The notes under the pieces are model-generated. The model saw nothing but the letters and a program-made list of their open reading frames with translations, made no database searches and had not been told where the DNA came from. Positions 36,072 through 45,748 of a DNA stretch of 64,000 nt are shown here, in pieces. This DNA comes from DATGMS01 sp035303945 (lineage in GTDB: Bacteria; Bacteroidota; Bacteroidia; Cytophagales; Cyclobacteriaceae), in contig DATGQZ010000001.1 of NCBI GenBank assembly GCA_035303945.1, positions 17,529-81,528 of the forward strand. Reading direction: 5' to 3'. Positions within the stretch are counted from its first letter, which is position 1, and every line of letters starts with the position of its first letter. The translations under genes were made by a program, and so were the position numbers.

Positions 36072-39000
36072 CTATTGGATAATCAACCTTTTTGTCTCCG
36101 ACAGTTTGTCCCCCGTAATTTTTACAATGAACACCCCTTTTGAAAATAAGGCTGTGCTAAATGTATAGGTCTGGTTTAGGGTTTGGGGGTATACCACATC
36201 ATGCACCACCTTACCCGAAGAACTAATAACCTGGATATTCACATCTTCATACTCTTCCAGGCTGAAGACGACGTTAAAAAGATCGAAGGCGGGATTTGGG
36301 TATACGGTCGCGTTGCCCATGCCCGGATCAACCGGTTCAGGATTGGCAGAAAGAAACAACTCGATGTTGTCCAGGTAGAGAGGACGACTTGTGCCATTGG
36401 CATGTACTACCTTGAAGGCGATCCTGACCTTATCATTTCCCTCACCTGCGAATGTCGATAGATCTACAAATTGCCTTGTAAAATCCGCGCTAGAACGAAC
36501 TGATCCTCCATCTCCAGAGATGGTATTCAGTTCTACATCATCCCTCTTCCACAGTTCCTGATAGGAATACCCCCCGTCATTACTCACAACCACACTAAAC
36601 GAAGTATGATCGGTGGAACGAAATCCCGCTCCAGCCCAATTGAAAAACACGCTCGCCTGTGGGGTTTTACTCAAGTCAAACAAGGGGGAACTAAACCAGT
36701 AACTATTGCCCCTTTGGGTGCCTGACAAGGTTAAGACCTGGTTGCTCCCCTCTTCAGGCAAAGCGGTCAACTCCCAAGAGTCCGCGTCTTGTTCCGGATT
36801 GATGCGTATCCAAGGATCGATCCCATTGAGATCATTAAACGTCTGTCGCCAAGGAACAGCAACAATGGAATCATCTTTAATATAATGCCATGTCAAGGTG
36901 CTGCTACTGCCGGGGTTCTGGTCATAATTGGGGTTGAATACCGTATATTTTACAGCGGTAAAACCATCGCTTAAGCCCGCATCAATATCATAGACAGCAG
37001 ACGCTCCTGGACTCAGCGCCGCATCTTCCACTTCAAACGTATCTACAGATCTATTGCCCGCTTCTCGTCGGATCATAAAATTTGACACAGGCAGATTGCC
37101 TGTGTTGATAACTTCTATACGCTCACCATCCTTTTCACTACTGGTAATAGGTCCGGGATTGACGACTTGAACGACTTTTAACTCATAGCGGTACTGTTCC
37201 TGCGCGAGGATCTCGATGTCTTTGATATAGAGATTATTGCCATAGCCATTTATGGATACAAAGGCAATTCTGATTTCGCCCTCTCCAGCGTACCGGCCGA
37301 GATCCACAATTTCGGTACGGAATTGCTGCTCACGGTCCGGAATAAATTTTTCAGAAGTAGATGCAACAGTCTGCAGCGATTCCCCTGTCTTCCGATATGG
37401 GGCATCTAGCAATTCGAAAGTATTCCCGCAGTCTGTGGATACTGCCACCAATAGAGATTCCTGAAAATCAGGATTAGGATACGAGCCATAGGCTAATTCA
37501 AATTTCAGCTGAGCACCGGGGGCACCAGCAAGGTTGATCCGCGGAGAAATAAAATAATCCAATTCCCCTTGGGTTTCATAGTCAAAGCCATTGAGATAAA
37601 TGAGTGTCTGCTGCTGGCCATCCACTGCCACATTCATCCTGCTCCAAGTCACTCCCCCGTCAGCATTCTTGCGTCCCCACAAGCTGGTGAAATCGTTATT
37701 TTTGAATGCATAGGGAAGTGTGATAGCGGGTTGAATCCTCGGATGGGTGATAAGGGTATTGTTGGTAAGATCACTATCCGTTGTTCCGTTTACCGAAGTG
37801 ATCTCGACTTTAAATTCGTTAGAGGCACCGGTCGGCAGCGTAAGTCGGTCAAAAGAGAGCGTTGTCTTTTCTCCGGGCTGAAGATTTACCGAAAAATTTC
37901 TGCGCTGCAAATTTTGTCCGTTCAAACTGATCGCTAACTGGGCGGAAGTGACAGGATTGCTGCCCACATTCAGGATGGTAATCTGTGGCAATACATTGGG
38001 CTCGCAAATAAAATCCTGTGGGTTGACGATTGCTTGAACAGCCAAGTCATTCGCAAGCAAGTTGGGCGCCTGCGTAGCCCGACCGTTTACCAAGGAAGCC
38101 CTTCTCGGACTAAAATTCAATACCACATCCATCCTTTCCACCTGCCCTTGGGTAAATAGGCTCATACAACGATCTGGGGTGTAATCCATAAAATTTTCGA
38201 CCATGTCCCTTGACTCACAGGTGAATCTAGGGGAAGTAAGGCAGCTATTATTGGCCATCCCTTGATTAGGTGTGTCTTCAACAAAATCGTCTGCATCACA
38301 GCCTCCGTCGCCCCAGATATGCCTCAATCCGAAGTAATGACCAATTTCGTGCGTAGCTGTACGCCCACCTGAATTATTCGATGCATTTCCGCCTGTCCCA
38401 AACATCCGGTAGTCGATGGTTACTCCATCGGTCTCACGCGTAGCTGGTGGAAAGTCAAGACCGGGAAGCTCTTCTGAAATGGGAAAAGCAGAATAGCCCA
38501 AATAAGGCGCCTGCAACGGTACGACCCATATGTTCATATACTCCTCTGGGGGCCAAAGCGCCAGCTGCCCGATGAGCGCATCATCATCAGGGGTATAAAC
38601 GCTCTTCGATCCGGCTACACGGTTAACACCATTGGTCGGCAGGCCGTTTGGATCCTGCTTGGCAAGTACGAATTCGATATTTGCTGAAGCCGCTAGATTT
38701 GCAAACTCGTCAGGGGTATTGTTGGCATCAGGGTTCTGCCGCGAGTAATCCTGGTTAAGTATATCGATTTGAGCTTGTATCTGGGAAAAAGGAATGTTAG
38801 CACCTTCCCCTTCCGGCGTGCCATTGTGAATCACATGAACAACAACCGGTATTTGTCTCTTGCCATTTGCTTGGGTACGGAAGCGGTGGGGATTTCTTCG
38901 CATATCCCGCTTTCTATCCTGAAGCCAAACCTCAAAATATTCCCGCGAGCCGTAAATGCCCAGTCGGTCTTGCTGTTTTTGTTCTATATAAGTTGCTGCA

Positions 39001-39131
39001 CATTTTTCTAAAAAGAGTTGGCCATCGGCAACAGGTGCAGCCTGCTGAGCTATAGCAAGGGATACCCAACCGTAAACAAAGAAAAAGGATAAGACGAATC
39101 TTATCCTAGTTATACAAGACATGTTTTTCAT
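36072..39131 (-). CDS. secreted M43 (pappalysin/cytophagalysin-type) metalloprotease with T9SS sorting domain
   Basis: This is an extracellular zinc protease. The open frame starts at 39158, where its ATG overlaps the nfu stop by ATGA. The Met at 39131 (MKNMSCITRIRFVL) gives the cleaner signal peptide, ending SLAIAQ, and is preferred; the longer start would be translationally coupled to nfu. Counting from the long start, the metzincin zinc motif HEIGHYFGLRH is at residues 270-280, and the Met-turn region CMSLFTQGQVERM follows. Downstream are adhesion-like beta domains with two jelly-roll segments, then the T9SS type A domain (ATVYPNPAFDLFNVVF...KRLIIQ). At about 1020 residues it is a large, modular member of the family. 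It probably digests external protein. Confidence 0.92.
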   Translation of the reverse strand: MKNMSCITRIRFVLSFFFVYGWVSLAIAQQAAPVADGQLFLEKCAATYIEQKQQDRLGIYGSREYFEVWLQDRKRDMRRNPHRFRTQANGKRQIPVVVHVIHNGTPEGEGANIPFSQIQAQIDILNQDYSRQNPDANNTPDEFANLAASANIEFVLAKQDPNGLPTNGVNRVAGSKSVYTPDDDALIGQLALWPPEEYMNIWVVPLQAPYLGYSAFPISEELPGLDFPPATRETDGVTIDYRMFGTGGNASNNSGGRTATHEIGHYFGLRHIWGDGGCDADDFVEDTPNQGMANNSCLTSPRFTCESRDMVENFMDYTPDRCMSLFTQGQVERMDVVLNFSPRRASLVNGRATQAPNLLANDLAVQAIVNPQDFICEPNVLPQITILNVGSNPVTSAQLAISLNGQNLQRRNFSVNLQPGEKTTLSFDRLTLPTGASNEFKVEITSVNGTTDSDLTNNTLITHPRIQPAITLPYAFKNNDFTSLWGRKNADGGVTWSRMNVAVDGQQQTLIYLNGFDYETQGELDYFISPRINLAGAPGAQLKFELAYGSYPNPDFQESLLVAVSTDCGNTFELLDAPYRKTGESLQTVASTSEKFIPDREQQFRTEIVDLGRYAGEGEIRIAFVSINGYGNNLYIKDIEILAQEQYRYELKVVQVVNPGPITSSEKDGERIEVINTGNLPVSNFMIRREAGNRSVDTFEVEDAALSPGASAVYDIDAGLSDGFTAVKYTVFNPNYDQNPGSSSTLTWHYIKDDSIVAVPWRQTFNDLNGIDPWIRINPEQDADSWELTALPEEGSNQVLTLSGTQRGNSYWFSSPLFDLSKTPQASVFFNWAGAGFRSTDHTSFSVVVSNDGGYSYQELWKRDDVELNTISGDGGSVRSSADFTRQFVDLSTFAGEGNDKVRIAFKVVHANGTSRPLYLDNIELFLSANPEPVDPGMGNATVYPNPAFDLFNVVFSLEEYEDVNIQVISSSGKVVHDVVYPQTLNQTYTFSTALFSKGVFIVKITGDKLSETKRLIIQ

Positions 39132-39154
39132 GTACGAAAATCCAATTAGGCCAT

Positions 39155-39403
39155 TCATGCAACCTCTACATTGATCGCAACCACTTTTTTAATTTCCGGA
39201 ATGACCTTTTTGATGGCTTCCTCTACTCCTGCTTTTAAGGTCATCGTGGACATGGGACAAGAACCACAATTCCCAAGCAATTCAAGTTTCAATATCATAT
39301 CATCCGTTAGATCAATGACCCTCACATTGCCTCCATCAGCCTCTAAGTAAGGCCGGATATTGTCCAACGCCTCCTCTATCTGTATTTTATAATTCTCTAA
39401 CAT
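39155..39403 (-). CDS. NifU-like C-terminal domain protein (Nfu), Fe-S carrier
   Basis: This 82-residue protein is a stand-alone Nfu domain that holds and transfers 4Fe-4S clusters. The CxxC cluster site is Cys46/Cys49 in LLGNCGSCPMSTMTLKAGVE. ADGGNVRVIDL near residue 22 is also family-typical. It lies 11 bp behind the Mrp-type ATPase gene, another Fe-S carrier, which supports joint work in cluster delivery. The M43 protease frame can start within its stop codon. Confidence 0.93.
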   Translation of the reverse strand: MLENYKIQIEEALDNIRPYLEADGGNVRVIDLTDDMILKLELLGNCGSCPMSTMTLKAGVEEAIKKVIPEIKKVVAINVEVA

Positions 39404-39414
39404 TATCTTTATGC

Positions 39415-40509
39415 TTATGCTTTTATCTGTACTACCGCTGTTTTTGCTTTTTCAGCATTCCTGATGGCAACCTGCCGCGCGAGGTTTTCTGCCAAGCGCG
39501 CAAAGGCATTGGCAGTCACTCCCTGTGTTAAGACTGCAGGATATCCCGTATCTCCGCTTTCCCTGATGCTTTGTACAATAGGAATTTCTCCCAGAAAGGG
39601 AACCTCATATTTTTCAGAGAGCTTTCTCCCGCCCTCTTTGCCAAACAGATAATACTTATTATCAGGCAGTTCGTCCGGCGTAAAATAAGCCATATTTTCC
39701 ACAACACCTAGAATGGGAACATTTATTTGAGGCTGCTTAAACATGGATAAGCCTCTGGACGCATCTGCTAACGCTACCTTCTGCGGAGTTGAAACAATGA
39801 CAGCACCCGTCACCGGCACTGTCTGAACCATGGTAAGGTGAATGTCGGAAGTTCCTGGAGGCAGATCCAGCAACAAATAATCAAGCGCTCCCCAATCCAC
39901 ATCGGCTATAAATTGACGCAAAGCGGAGCTGGCCATGGGACCTCTCCATACTACTGCGCTGTCTGCCGGCGTAAGAAAACCAATAGACATCAACTTTACC
40001 CCGTATTGTTCTATAGGGAGAATAATATTTTTACCTTCTTCTTGTTTTACGGCGGGTTGTTCTCCTTCAACATTGAACATGGTTGGCACAGAAGGGCCAG
40101 AGATATCTGCATCAATCAATCCCACTTTGGCACCTGTTTGTGCCAAAGCAACCGCCAAATTAGCAGCAACCGTAGATTTACCTACACCGCCTTTGCCTGA
40201 GGCAACAGCAATAATGTTTTTTACATCAGGTAAAAGTTGTGCGCCCAACCTTGCGGAAGAAACGTTGGAGGTCATGAAAATATCCAGATCAATATCCTCA
40301 CCAAACTCTTTTTCTAAAGCTCCCACACAATTGCTTTTTATTAGCTCTTTGAGTGGACAGGCCGGCGTAGTAAGTACTACTTTAAAAGCTATTTTATTTC
40401 CTTCAATGGCAACATCCTGAATCATGTTTAAGGTGACCAAATCCCGCTTTAAATCGGGATCTTCTACCGTTGACAATGCCTTCAGCACCCTTTCCTTGCT
40501 TATATCCAT
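39415..40509 (-). CDS. apbC: Mrp/NBP35-family Fe-S cluster carrier ATPase (ApbC)
   Basis: This P-loop ATPase loads or carries Fe-S clusters. The frame reaches 40554, but the Met at 40507-40509 (MDISKERVLKALSTVEDPDL) is the usual start, giving 364 residues, and it sits 34 bp after a TATTTTTG promoter element. Residues 1-90 form an MIP18/DUF59 domain. The deviant Walker A is GKGGVGKSTVAANLAVAL, followed by LIDADISGPSVPTMF. The family CxxC cluster motif near the C-terminus is not visible, as in several Bacteroidota Mrp proteins. The next gene encodes Nfu. Confidence 0.93.
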   Translation of the reverse strand: MDISKERVLKALSTVEDPDLKRDLVTLNMIQDVAIEGNKIAFKVVLTTPACPLKELIKSNCVGALEKEFGEDIDLDIFMTSNVSSARLGAQLLPDVKNIIAVASGKGGVGKSTVAANLAVALAQTGAKVGLIDADISGPSVPTMFNVEGEQPAVKQEEGKNIILPIEQYGVKLMSIGFLTPADSAVVWRGPMASSALRQFIADVDWGALDYLLLDLPPGTSDIHLTMVQTVPVTGAVIVSTPQKVALADASRGLSMFKQPQINVPILGVVENMAYFTPDELPDNKYYLFGKEGGRKLSEKYEVPFLGEIPIVQSIRESGDTGYPAVLTQGVTANAFARLAENLARQVAIRNAEKAKTAVVQIKA

Positions 40510-40543
40510 TATTTCGTATTTAGAGGCATCTTGCTTTATGTGA

Positions 40544-40551
40544 CAAAAATA
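40544..40551 (-). promoter_or_regulatory. -7 promoter element of the mrp-nfu operon
   Basis: The minus strand reads TATTTTTG, identical to the ffh and smc elements, 34 bp before the chosen Mrp start. No clear -33 box. Confidence 0.55.
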
Positions 40552-40662
40552 CAAAAATGATTGGAGACGCCTACCCTTCTATACAATCTTGGCCTTATTT
40601 TAGTTGCACCTTTGTCTGAAAAACGCAGTTGATTGTAAGACAATCCACTAAACCACAAAGCC

Positions 40663-40860
40663 ATGGAAGAAAAGACAGAAATAAGCCTACACCTACCTGA
40701 AGACCTACTGGTACCAAAAGGAGATGCCATGTTTATCAAACTCAAAGACCATGTAAAGCATGGAGGTAAGGTTAGAATTTATATTAAAGATCAGGAGGAG
40801 AAGGTTGTCGATACAGAAGAGGAGCTGTTTGAAATAACCACTCCTTACATCAACCAGTAG
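40663..40860 (+). CDS. 65-aa conserved-looking small protein, function unknown
   Basis: An ATG-started frame of 65 residues runs between the divergent mrp promoter and dnaG. It begins MEEKTEISLHLPEDLLVPKG and has alternating hydrophobic residues (VRIYIKDQEEKVVD) that predict a small beta-sheet protein without signal or membrane span. Codon use and composition look like the neighbours. CACCTTTG upstream near 40609-40616 may be part of its promoter. No family is recognised. I judge it real because it fills its intergenic slot and has a coherent fold pattern, but this is not proved. Confidence 0.6.
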   Translation: MEEKTEISLHLPEDLLVPKGDAMFIKLKDHVKHGGKVRIYIKDQEEKVVDTEEELFEITTPYINQ

Positions 40861-40938
40861 CAGCCCATTTTTTTTATTGCGCTTCATGCGTCGGGCTGAA
40901 TGCTGCGCTCCAGGAGAAAGTAATTGTGCGGAAATCCT

Positions 40939-40946
40939 TACCTTTG
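40939..40946 (+). promoter_or_regulatory. -7 promoter element of dnaG
   Basis: TACCTTTG matches TAnnTTTG, 18 bp before the dnaG ATG, giving a very short leader. Confidence 0.5.
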
Positions 40947-40964
40947 AGGATCTCTTAAAAGAAA

Positions 40965-42890
40965 ATGGGCATCAGCAGAATCACTACGGAAAAAGTCAGG
41001 GAGCGGGCGGACATTGAGGACGTGGTAAATGATTATGTGCCTCTAAAGAAACGTGGGCAAAACCTATGGGCCTGCTGTCCTTTCCACCATGAAAAGTCTC
41101 CTTCATTTTCTGTATCCCCGGTAAAGCAGTTTTACAAGTGCTTTGGCTGCGGCAAGGCAGGGGATGCAATCCAGTTCATCATGGATATAGAGGGCATAGG
41201 ATTTAATGAAGCCATCCGACACCTGGCCAACAAATACGGCATTGAGGTAGAAGAAGAGACTGCTCCTACGCCAGAGTTGGTGCAAGCTTACAATGAACGC
41301 GAAAGCCTTTACATTGCTTTGGGATTTGCAAAAGATTTTTTTGTCGAAAATCTAAGTACAGATGAAGGCAAGGCAGTGGGACTGAGCTATTTTATAGAAA
41401 GAGGCTTTACTCCCAAAATTATAGAGAAATTTGATCTTGGCTATGCGCTCGATGGCTGGGATTATATGCTGAAAGCAGCTAAGGCTGCTGGCTTTAAAGA
41501 AGACATTCTGCTGAAAGCCGGTTTAGTCCTTGAAAAAGAAGGCGATGCCTCCAGGCTTTATGATCGCTTTAGAAACCGGGTAATTTTTACGATCCATAAC
41601 CTGGGCGGCAAACCGATCGGCTTTGGTGCCAGGATCCTGAAACAGGACAAGAAACAACCAAAATACATTAATTCGCCTGAAACTGAAGTCTACCACAAGA
41701 GCGACGTGCTATATGGCATGTTTCAGGCAAAACAAGCCATGCGGCAGATGGACAACTGCTACTTGGTGGAAGGCTATACCGATGTCATTTCCCTGCATTT
41801 ATCGGGCATAGAAAACGTAGTTGCTTCGTCGGGTACATCATTGACAGAAAACCAGATCAAGCTGATCAAGCGTTTCACAGACAATGTTACGGTGCTATAC
41901 GATGGAGATCCTGCCGGGATCAAAGCATCCCTTAGGGGCATTGACATGTTGCTGGAAGGGGGACTTAATGTTAAAGCGGTCGTTTTCCCAGAGGGGGAAG
42001 ACCCCGACAGCTATTCCCGGAAAGTAGGTTCACAGACTTTTAAAAATTACCTGCAGGAACAGGCAAAGGACTTTCTTTCGTTCAAAATTGCCCTCTATGC
42101 AAAAGAAATAGAGACCGATCCCATTCAGCGGGCAGAAGTTACCCGTCAGGTCATCCAAAGTATAGGCAAAATACCGGACCCGCTGATCAGGGCAGCATAT
42201 ATTAAAGAAACATCGAAGCTATTGGAGGTCGAAGAGGATGTTATCCATATCGAACTCAACAAGCTACTTTTCAAAAAGAAGAAAGATCATTTCTCTAAAC
42301 CAGTAGATGGAGTACCGGAAAGCCCGCTGGAAGACCTGCTGCCTCAGGCAAAGAAGGAAGGCCTTTCTTCTGCCAAACTGCTCGCGCTTTCAGAAAAGGA
42401 AACCCTGCGCTTGTTGATCAACTATGGCTTTGAAAAACTTGCTGAAGATTTACATGTCTGTGACTATTTGTTGCAAGAAGTTCAAGACCTGGAGTTTGCC
42501 ACGCCGGTGTACCAACGGATTTTAGCAGCTTATAAAAGCGCCCTCGAAAATGGTATCCTTCCAGATATTAACTACTTCCTGGGAATGAATGATGCGGAGA
42601 TTAAGCGGGAAGTGATTGATTTGATTACCATGGCCCACGAAATTTCACCAAACTGGGAAAAACGTCATTTGATTTTTACTAACAAAGAACAGGATAATCT
42701 GTCTAAAGCAGTCTACGAAGGCGTGCTGAGGCTAAAGCGAAGGGTTGTCAAAAAGCTGCTGGATGAGGCAATGAACAAAGTAAAGGAAGCCAAGGAGGAG
42801 GAAGTAGAAGGGCTTTTGGCAATCTACATGGAGCTTAAAAACTACCAAGTGGACATTGATCGTCAGCTGGGGACGGTAATCTCTCACTAA
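40965..42890 (+). CDS. dnaG: DNA primase
   Basis: DnaG makes RNA primers at the replication fork. The 641-residue protein has the N-terminal CHC2 zinc site with Cys38, His41, Cys59 and Cys62 (CPFHHEKSPSF and YKCFGCGKAG). The catalytic core follows, with the Toprim motifs YLVEGYTDVISLHLSG and VTVLYDGDPAGIKASLRG. A C-terminal helical helicase-binding region ends the protein. Length is normal for Bacteroidota. The gene is preceded by a near-start promoter element and is 81 bp ahead of ribBA. Confidence 0.97.
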   Translation: MGISRITTEKVRERADIEDVVNDYVPLKKRGQNLWACCPFHHEKSPSFSVSPVKQFYKCFGCGKAGDAIQFIMDIEGIGFNEAIRHLANKYGIEVEEETAPTPELVQAYNERESLYIALGFAKDFFVENLSTDEGKAVGLSYFIERGFTPKIIEKFDLGYALDGWDYMLKAAKAAGFKEDILLKAGLVLEKEGDASRLYDRFRNRVIFTIHNLGGKPIGFGARILKQDKKQPKYINSPETEVYHKSDVLYGMFQAKQAMRQMDNCYLVEGYTDVISLHLSGIENVVASSGTSLTENQIKLIKRFTDNVTVLYDGDPAGIKASLRGIDMLLEGGLNVKAVVFPEGEDPDSYSRKVGSQTFKNYLQEQAKDFLSFKIALYAKEIETDPIQRAEVTRQVIQSIGKIPDPLIRAAYIKETSKLLEVEEDVIHIELNKLLFKKKKDHFSKPVDGVPESPLEDLLPQAKKEGLSSAKLLALSEKETLRLLINYGFEKLAEDLHVCDYLLQEVQDLEFATPVYQRILAAYKSALENGILPDINYFLGMNDAEIKREVIDLITMAHEISPNWEKRHLIFTNKEQDNLSKAVYEGVLRLKRRVVKKLLDEAMNKVKEAKEEEVEGLLAIYMELKNYQVDIDRQLGTVISH

Positions 42891-42895
42891 GAAAA

Positions 42896-42921
42896 CTAAA
42901 ACCATGCTGTTTCGGTTTTAG
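42896..42921 (+). terminator. weak stem-loop after dnaG
   Basis: Arms CTAAAACC (42896-42903) and GGTTTTAG (42914-42921) with a 10-nt loop follow the dnaG stop by 6 bp. There is no T run after it, so it may be partial or not a terminator. Confidence 0.4.
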
Positions 42922-42971
42922 TGGATAAAGAATGTAATTTCGCATTCCATTTTGATCATTGAATTTTACAT

Positions 42972-44207
42972 ATGGCTGAAGAAATTAAACTCAATAGCAT
43001 AGAGGAAGCAATTGAAGCAATAAGAAAAGGAGAAACCATCATTGTCGTGGATGATGAAGACAGAGAAAATGAGGGGGACTTTGTGTGTGCTGCAGAAAAA
43101 GTGACTCCCGAAATCATCAACTTCATGGCCACCCATGGCAGAGGCTTAATTTGCGCTCCTCTTATAGAAGATCGTTGTGAAGAACTGGGGCTGGAACTGA
43201 TGGTGGGAAGAAATACCGCGGCTTATGAGACCCCTTTTACCATATCTGTTGATTTGATTGGTCATGGTTGTACTACAGGAATTTCTGCCAGCGACCGCTC
43301 AAAAACTATTAAGGCACTGATCGATCCCAACATTAAGCCTGAAGAATTGGGCAAACCTGGGCATATTTTCCCTTTAAAGGCAAAACGAGGCGGGGTGCTC
43401 CGTCGTGCCGGACACACAGAGGCGGCAATGGATCTCGCCAGATTGGCGGGTCTTTATCCGGCAGGTGTTTTAGTGGAAATCATGAACGAGGATGGCACGA
43501 TGGCACGCCTTCCAGATCTTGTGGAAGTTGCCAAACGGTTCGATCTGAAATTGGTATCCATCAAAGATCTTATTGCTTACCGACTGAAGCACGAATCGCT
43601 TATCAAGCGCGAAATCGGCGTGGATATGCCTACGCAATGGGGTAATTTTGACATGATCGCCTTCCGCCAGACCAATACCGATGACCTTCATCTGGCATTG
43701 ATCAAAGGTGAATGGAAGGAGGACGAACCAGTGATGGTCAGGGTGCATTCTTCCTGCATCACGGGCGACATCTTTGGTTCTTGTAGATGTGACTGCGGCC
43801 CTCAGCTCCACAAGGCCATGGAACTGGTCGAGAAGGAAGGGAAAGGCGTTATCCTCTATATGAATCAGGAAGGTAGGGGCATTGGCTTACTCAACAAACT
43901 GAAAGCCTACAAGTTGCAGGAACAGGGAATGGATACGGTTCAGGCCAACTTAGCCTTGGGTTTTCCTATGGATAAGCGGGATTATGGCGTAGGTGCTCAG
44001 ATATTAAGAGATCTGGGTATTTCCAAGTTGCGATTGATGACCAACAACCCTACTAAAAGGGCTGGGCTCCTAGGCTACGGTTTAGAAATCGTGGAGACGG
44101 TACCGCTAGAAATATATCCCAATGCCCATAACGAAAAGTATCTTACCACCAAAAGAGATAAGATGGGCCACAATATCCTCCAATCCGCCGTCAACAAACT
44201 CAAATAA
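42972..44207 (+). CDS. ribBA: bifunctional 3,4-dihydroxy-2-butanone-4-phosphate synthase / GTP cyclohydrolase II
   Basis: This 411-residue enzyme catalyses both entry steps of riboflavin synthesis. Residues 1-205 are the RibB part, with the acidic metal motif DDEDRENEGDFV and HGCTTGISASDR. Residues 206-411 are the RibA part, with the zinc cysteines in HSSCITGDIFGSCRCDCGPQ and the GTP-binding/catalytic region YMNQEGRGIGLLNKLKAY. Both halves are complete. No FMN riboswitch is visible in the 81-bp upstream gap; TAATTTCG, a near match to the -7 element, is about 36 bp before the start. Confidence 0.97.
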   Translation: MAEEIKLNSIEEAIEAIRKGETIIVVDDEDRENEGDFVCAAEKVTPEIINFMATHGRGLICAPLIEDRCEELGLELMVGRNTAAYETPFTISVDLIGHGCTTGISASDRSKTIKALIDPNIKPEELGKPGHIFPLKAKRGGVLRRAGHTEAAMDLARLAGLYPAGVLVEIMNEDGTMARLPDLVEVAKRFDLKLVSIKDLIAYRLKHESLIKREIGVDMPTQWGNFDMIAFRQTNTDDLHLALIKGEWKEDEPVMVRVHSSCITGDIFGSCRCDCGPQLHKAMELVEKEGKGVILYMNQEGRGIGLLNKLKAYKLQEQGMDTVQANLALGFPMDKRDYGVGAQILRDLGISKLRLMTNNPTKRAGLLGYGLEIVETVPLEIYPNAHNEKYLTTKRDKMGHNILQSAVNKLK

Positions 44208-44303
44208 TTGGTTATTATAAAAGCTTATTCTCTTTCATTATAAAAAAGGGAATTTGTCAACATTTGGCTAATTTCGTTCGTTACGTCTATAGGAAATAAA
44301 TTT

Positions 44304-44954
44304 ATGGAGATGAGAAAGATATTTGCCCTAATAATAACCTTGTTTATGGTCGGATCCTTGGCGCAAGCTCAAGATTTTCCTTCCCAAATATGGCATCAGG
44401 GTAAGGTTTTCCTTACTACTGGTGAAATAGCTGAGGGTAAGGTGAAATATGACTTAGAAGCCAATGTGGTACAGGTACATCGGGAAGGCATTGAAACATT
44501 CAGTGCTACAACTGTCGACCATTTCGAAATTTTCGATGAATACTATGGAGGGATAAGGACATTTTACAGTTTGCCGTATGCTATCAATTCGGATTATAAA
44601 GTACCGATCTTTTTTGAATTGTTGGTGCAAGGCGATGAAATCACCCTGCTGTGCAGGGAATATATCACTACTGACGCCCGCGGCATGCGGAGAGGCATGT
44701 ATTATCCTATGTACATGAACCCCATGTATGGGATGCCCATGATGGCATCTTCAAGGCTTGCATTTGACTTTTATTTCTTGGAAGACACCGGGATTAAAAA
44801 ATACAGCCAAAAGAAAAAAGAACTTTTCGAAATTATGGATGACAAGACGGATGAGTTGAAACTCTTTATCCGAAAAAACAGACTGTCCCATGACAAGCGC
44901 GGTGATTTATTGAGAATCACTGCCTATTACAATCAGTTAAAACAACAATCTTAA
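44304..44954 (+). CDS. secreted protein of unknown function
   Basis: This 216-residue protein has a signal peptide, MEMRKIFALIITLFMVGSLA, then QAQ; Met3 at 44310 is an equally good start. The mature part starts with a beta-rich region (GKVFLTTGEIAEGKVKYDLE), then GGIRTFYSLPY. A Met-rich stretch, MYYPMYMNPMYGMPMM, holds seven Met in 16 residues. A charged helical tail follows. No known domain is recognised. It ends directly against surE (next base starts the ATG), so the two are co-transcribed. TAATTTCG about 28 bp upstream may be its -7 element. Confidence 0.75.
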   Translation: MEMRKIFALIITLFMVGSLAQAQDFPSQIWHQGKVFLTTGEIAEGKVKYDLEANVVQVHREGIETFSATTVDHFEIFDEYYGGIRTFYSLPYAINSDYKVPIFFELLVQGDEITLLCREYITTDARGMRRGMYYPMYMNPMYGMPMMASSRLAFDFYFLEDTGIKKYSQKKKELFEIMDDKTDELKLFIRKNRLSHDKRGDLLRITAYYNQLKQQS

Positions 44955-45740
44955 ATGTCGAAACCCCTTATTTTAGTCTCGAATGACGATGGGATTACCT
45001 CCCGCGGCATTCGGGTATTGGTTACAGTCATGCAAAGGCTGGGTGATGTCATCGTGGTAGCGCCTGACGGCCCCCAATCTGGAACTGGCCATGCGATTAC
45101 CATTGGCAACACCTTAAGACTCACAGAAGAAGATATATTTGAAGATGTGGTAGCTTACAAATCCAGTGGTACACCGGCGGATTGCGTCAAGCTCGCCAAG
45201 TTTCATGTGCTCAAGGATAGGAAGCCGGATTTAATTGTCAGTGGGATCAACCACGGCAGCAATACCTCCATCAGCGTCCTTTATTCCGGTACTATGTCCG
45301 CCGCCATTGAAGGAGCTATAGAGGGCTATCCCTCTATTGGCTTTAGCCTTTGTGACTTTAGCGCACAGGCTGATTTCAGCCATATTGAAGAATGGGTTTA
45401 TAAAATCGCCAAGCAGGTTCTTGAAAACGGCATGCCTAAAGGAGTGGCACTTAATGTCAATTTCCCTCCTAAGCGAAACGAACCCATAAAAGGAGTAAAA
45501 GTATGCCGTCAAGCCCGTGCGAAGTGGCAGGAAGAATTTGAGGAGCGATTCGATCCGAACGGCAGACGGTATTTCTGGCTAGCCGGTAACTTTGTCAATT
45601 TTGATAAGGGGGAAGACAATGATGAATGGGCCATTGCCAACAACTATGCCTCTATCGTTCCTTGCCAATTTGATATGACCGCCCATCATGCCATTTCTCA
45701 GATCAATGATGATTGGAATTGGGAGGAATTAAAACATTAA
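44955..45740 (+). CDS. surE: 5'/3'-nucleotidase SurE
   Basis: SurE is a metal-dependent nucleotidase/exopolyphosphatase with a role in stationary phase. The 261-residue protein has the metal motif SNDDGITSRGI at the N-terminus, then SGTPADCVKLAKF and SGINHGSNTSISVLYSGTMS, all family-diagnostic. It starts immediately after the stop of the secreted-protein gene and is followed by a hairpin terminator. Confidence 0.96.
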   Translation: MSKPLILVSNDDGITSRGIRVLVTVMQRLGDVIVVAPDGPQSGTGHAITIGNTLRLTEEDIFEDVVAYKSSGTPADCVKLAKFHVLKDRKPDLIVSGINHGSNTSISVLYSGTMSAAIEGAIEGYPSIGFSLCDFSAQADFSHIEEWVYKIAKQVLENGMPKGVALNVNFPPKRNEPIKGVKVCRQARAKWQEEFEERFDPNGRRYFWLAGNFVNFDKGEDNDEWAIANNYASIVPCQFDMTAHHAISQINDDWNWEELKH

Positions 45741-45748
45741 TGCAAGCA

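Noticed and set aside
42891..42971. FMN riboswitch ahead of ribBA
   Set aside because: The gap is only 81 bp and lacks the RFN conserved blocks.
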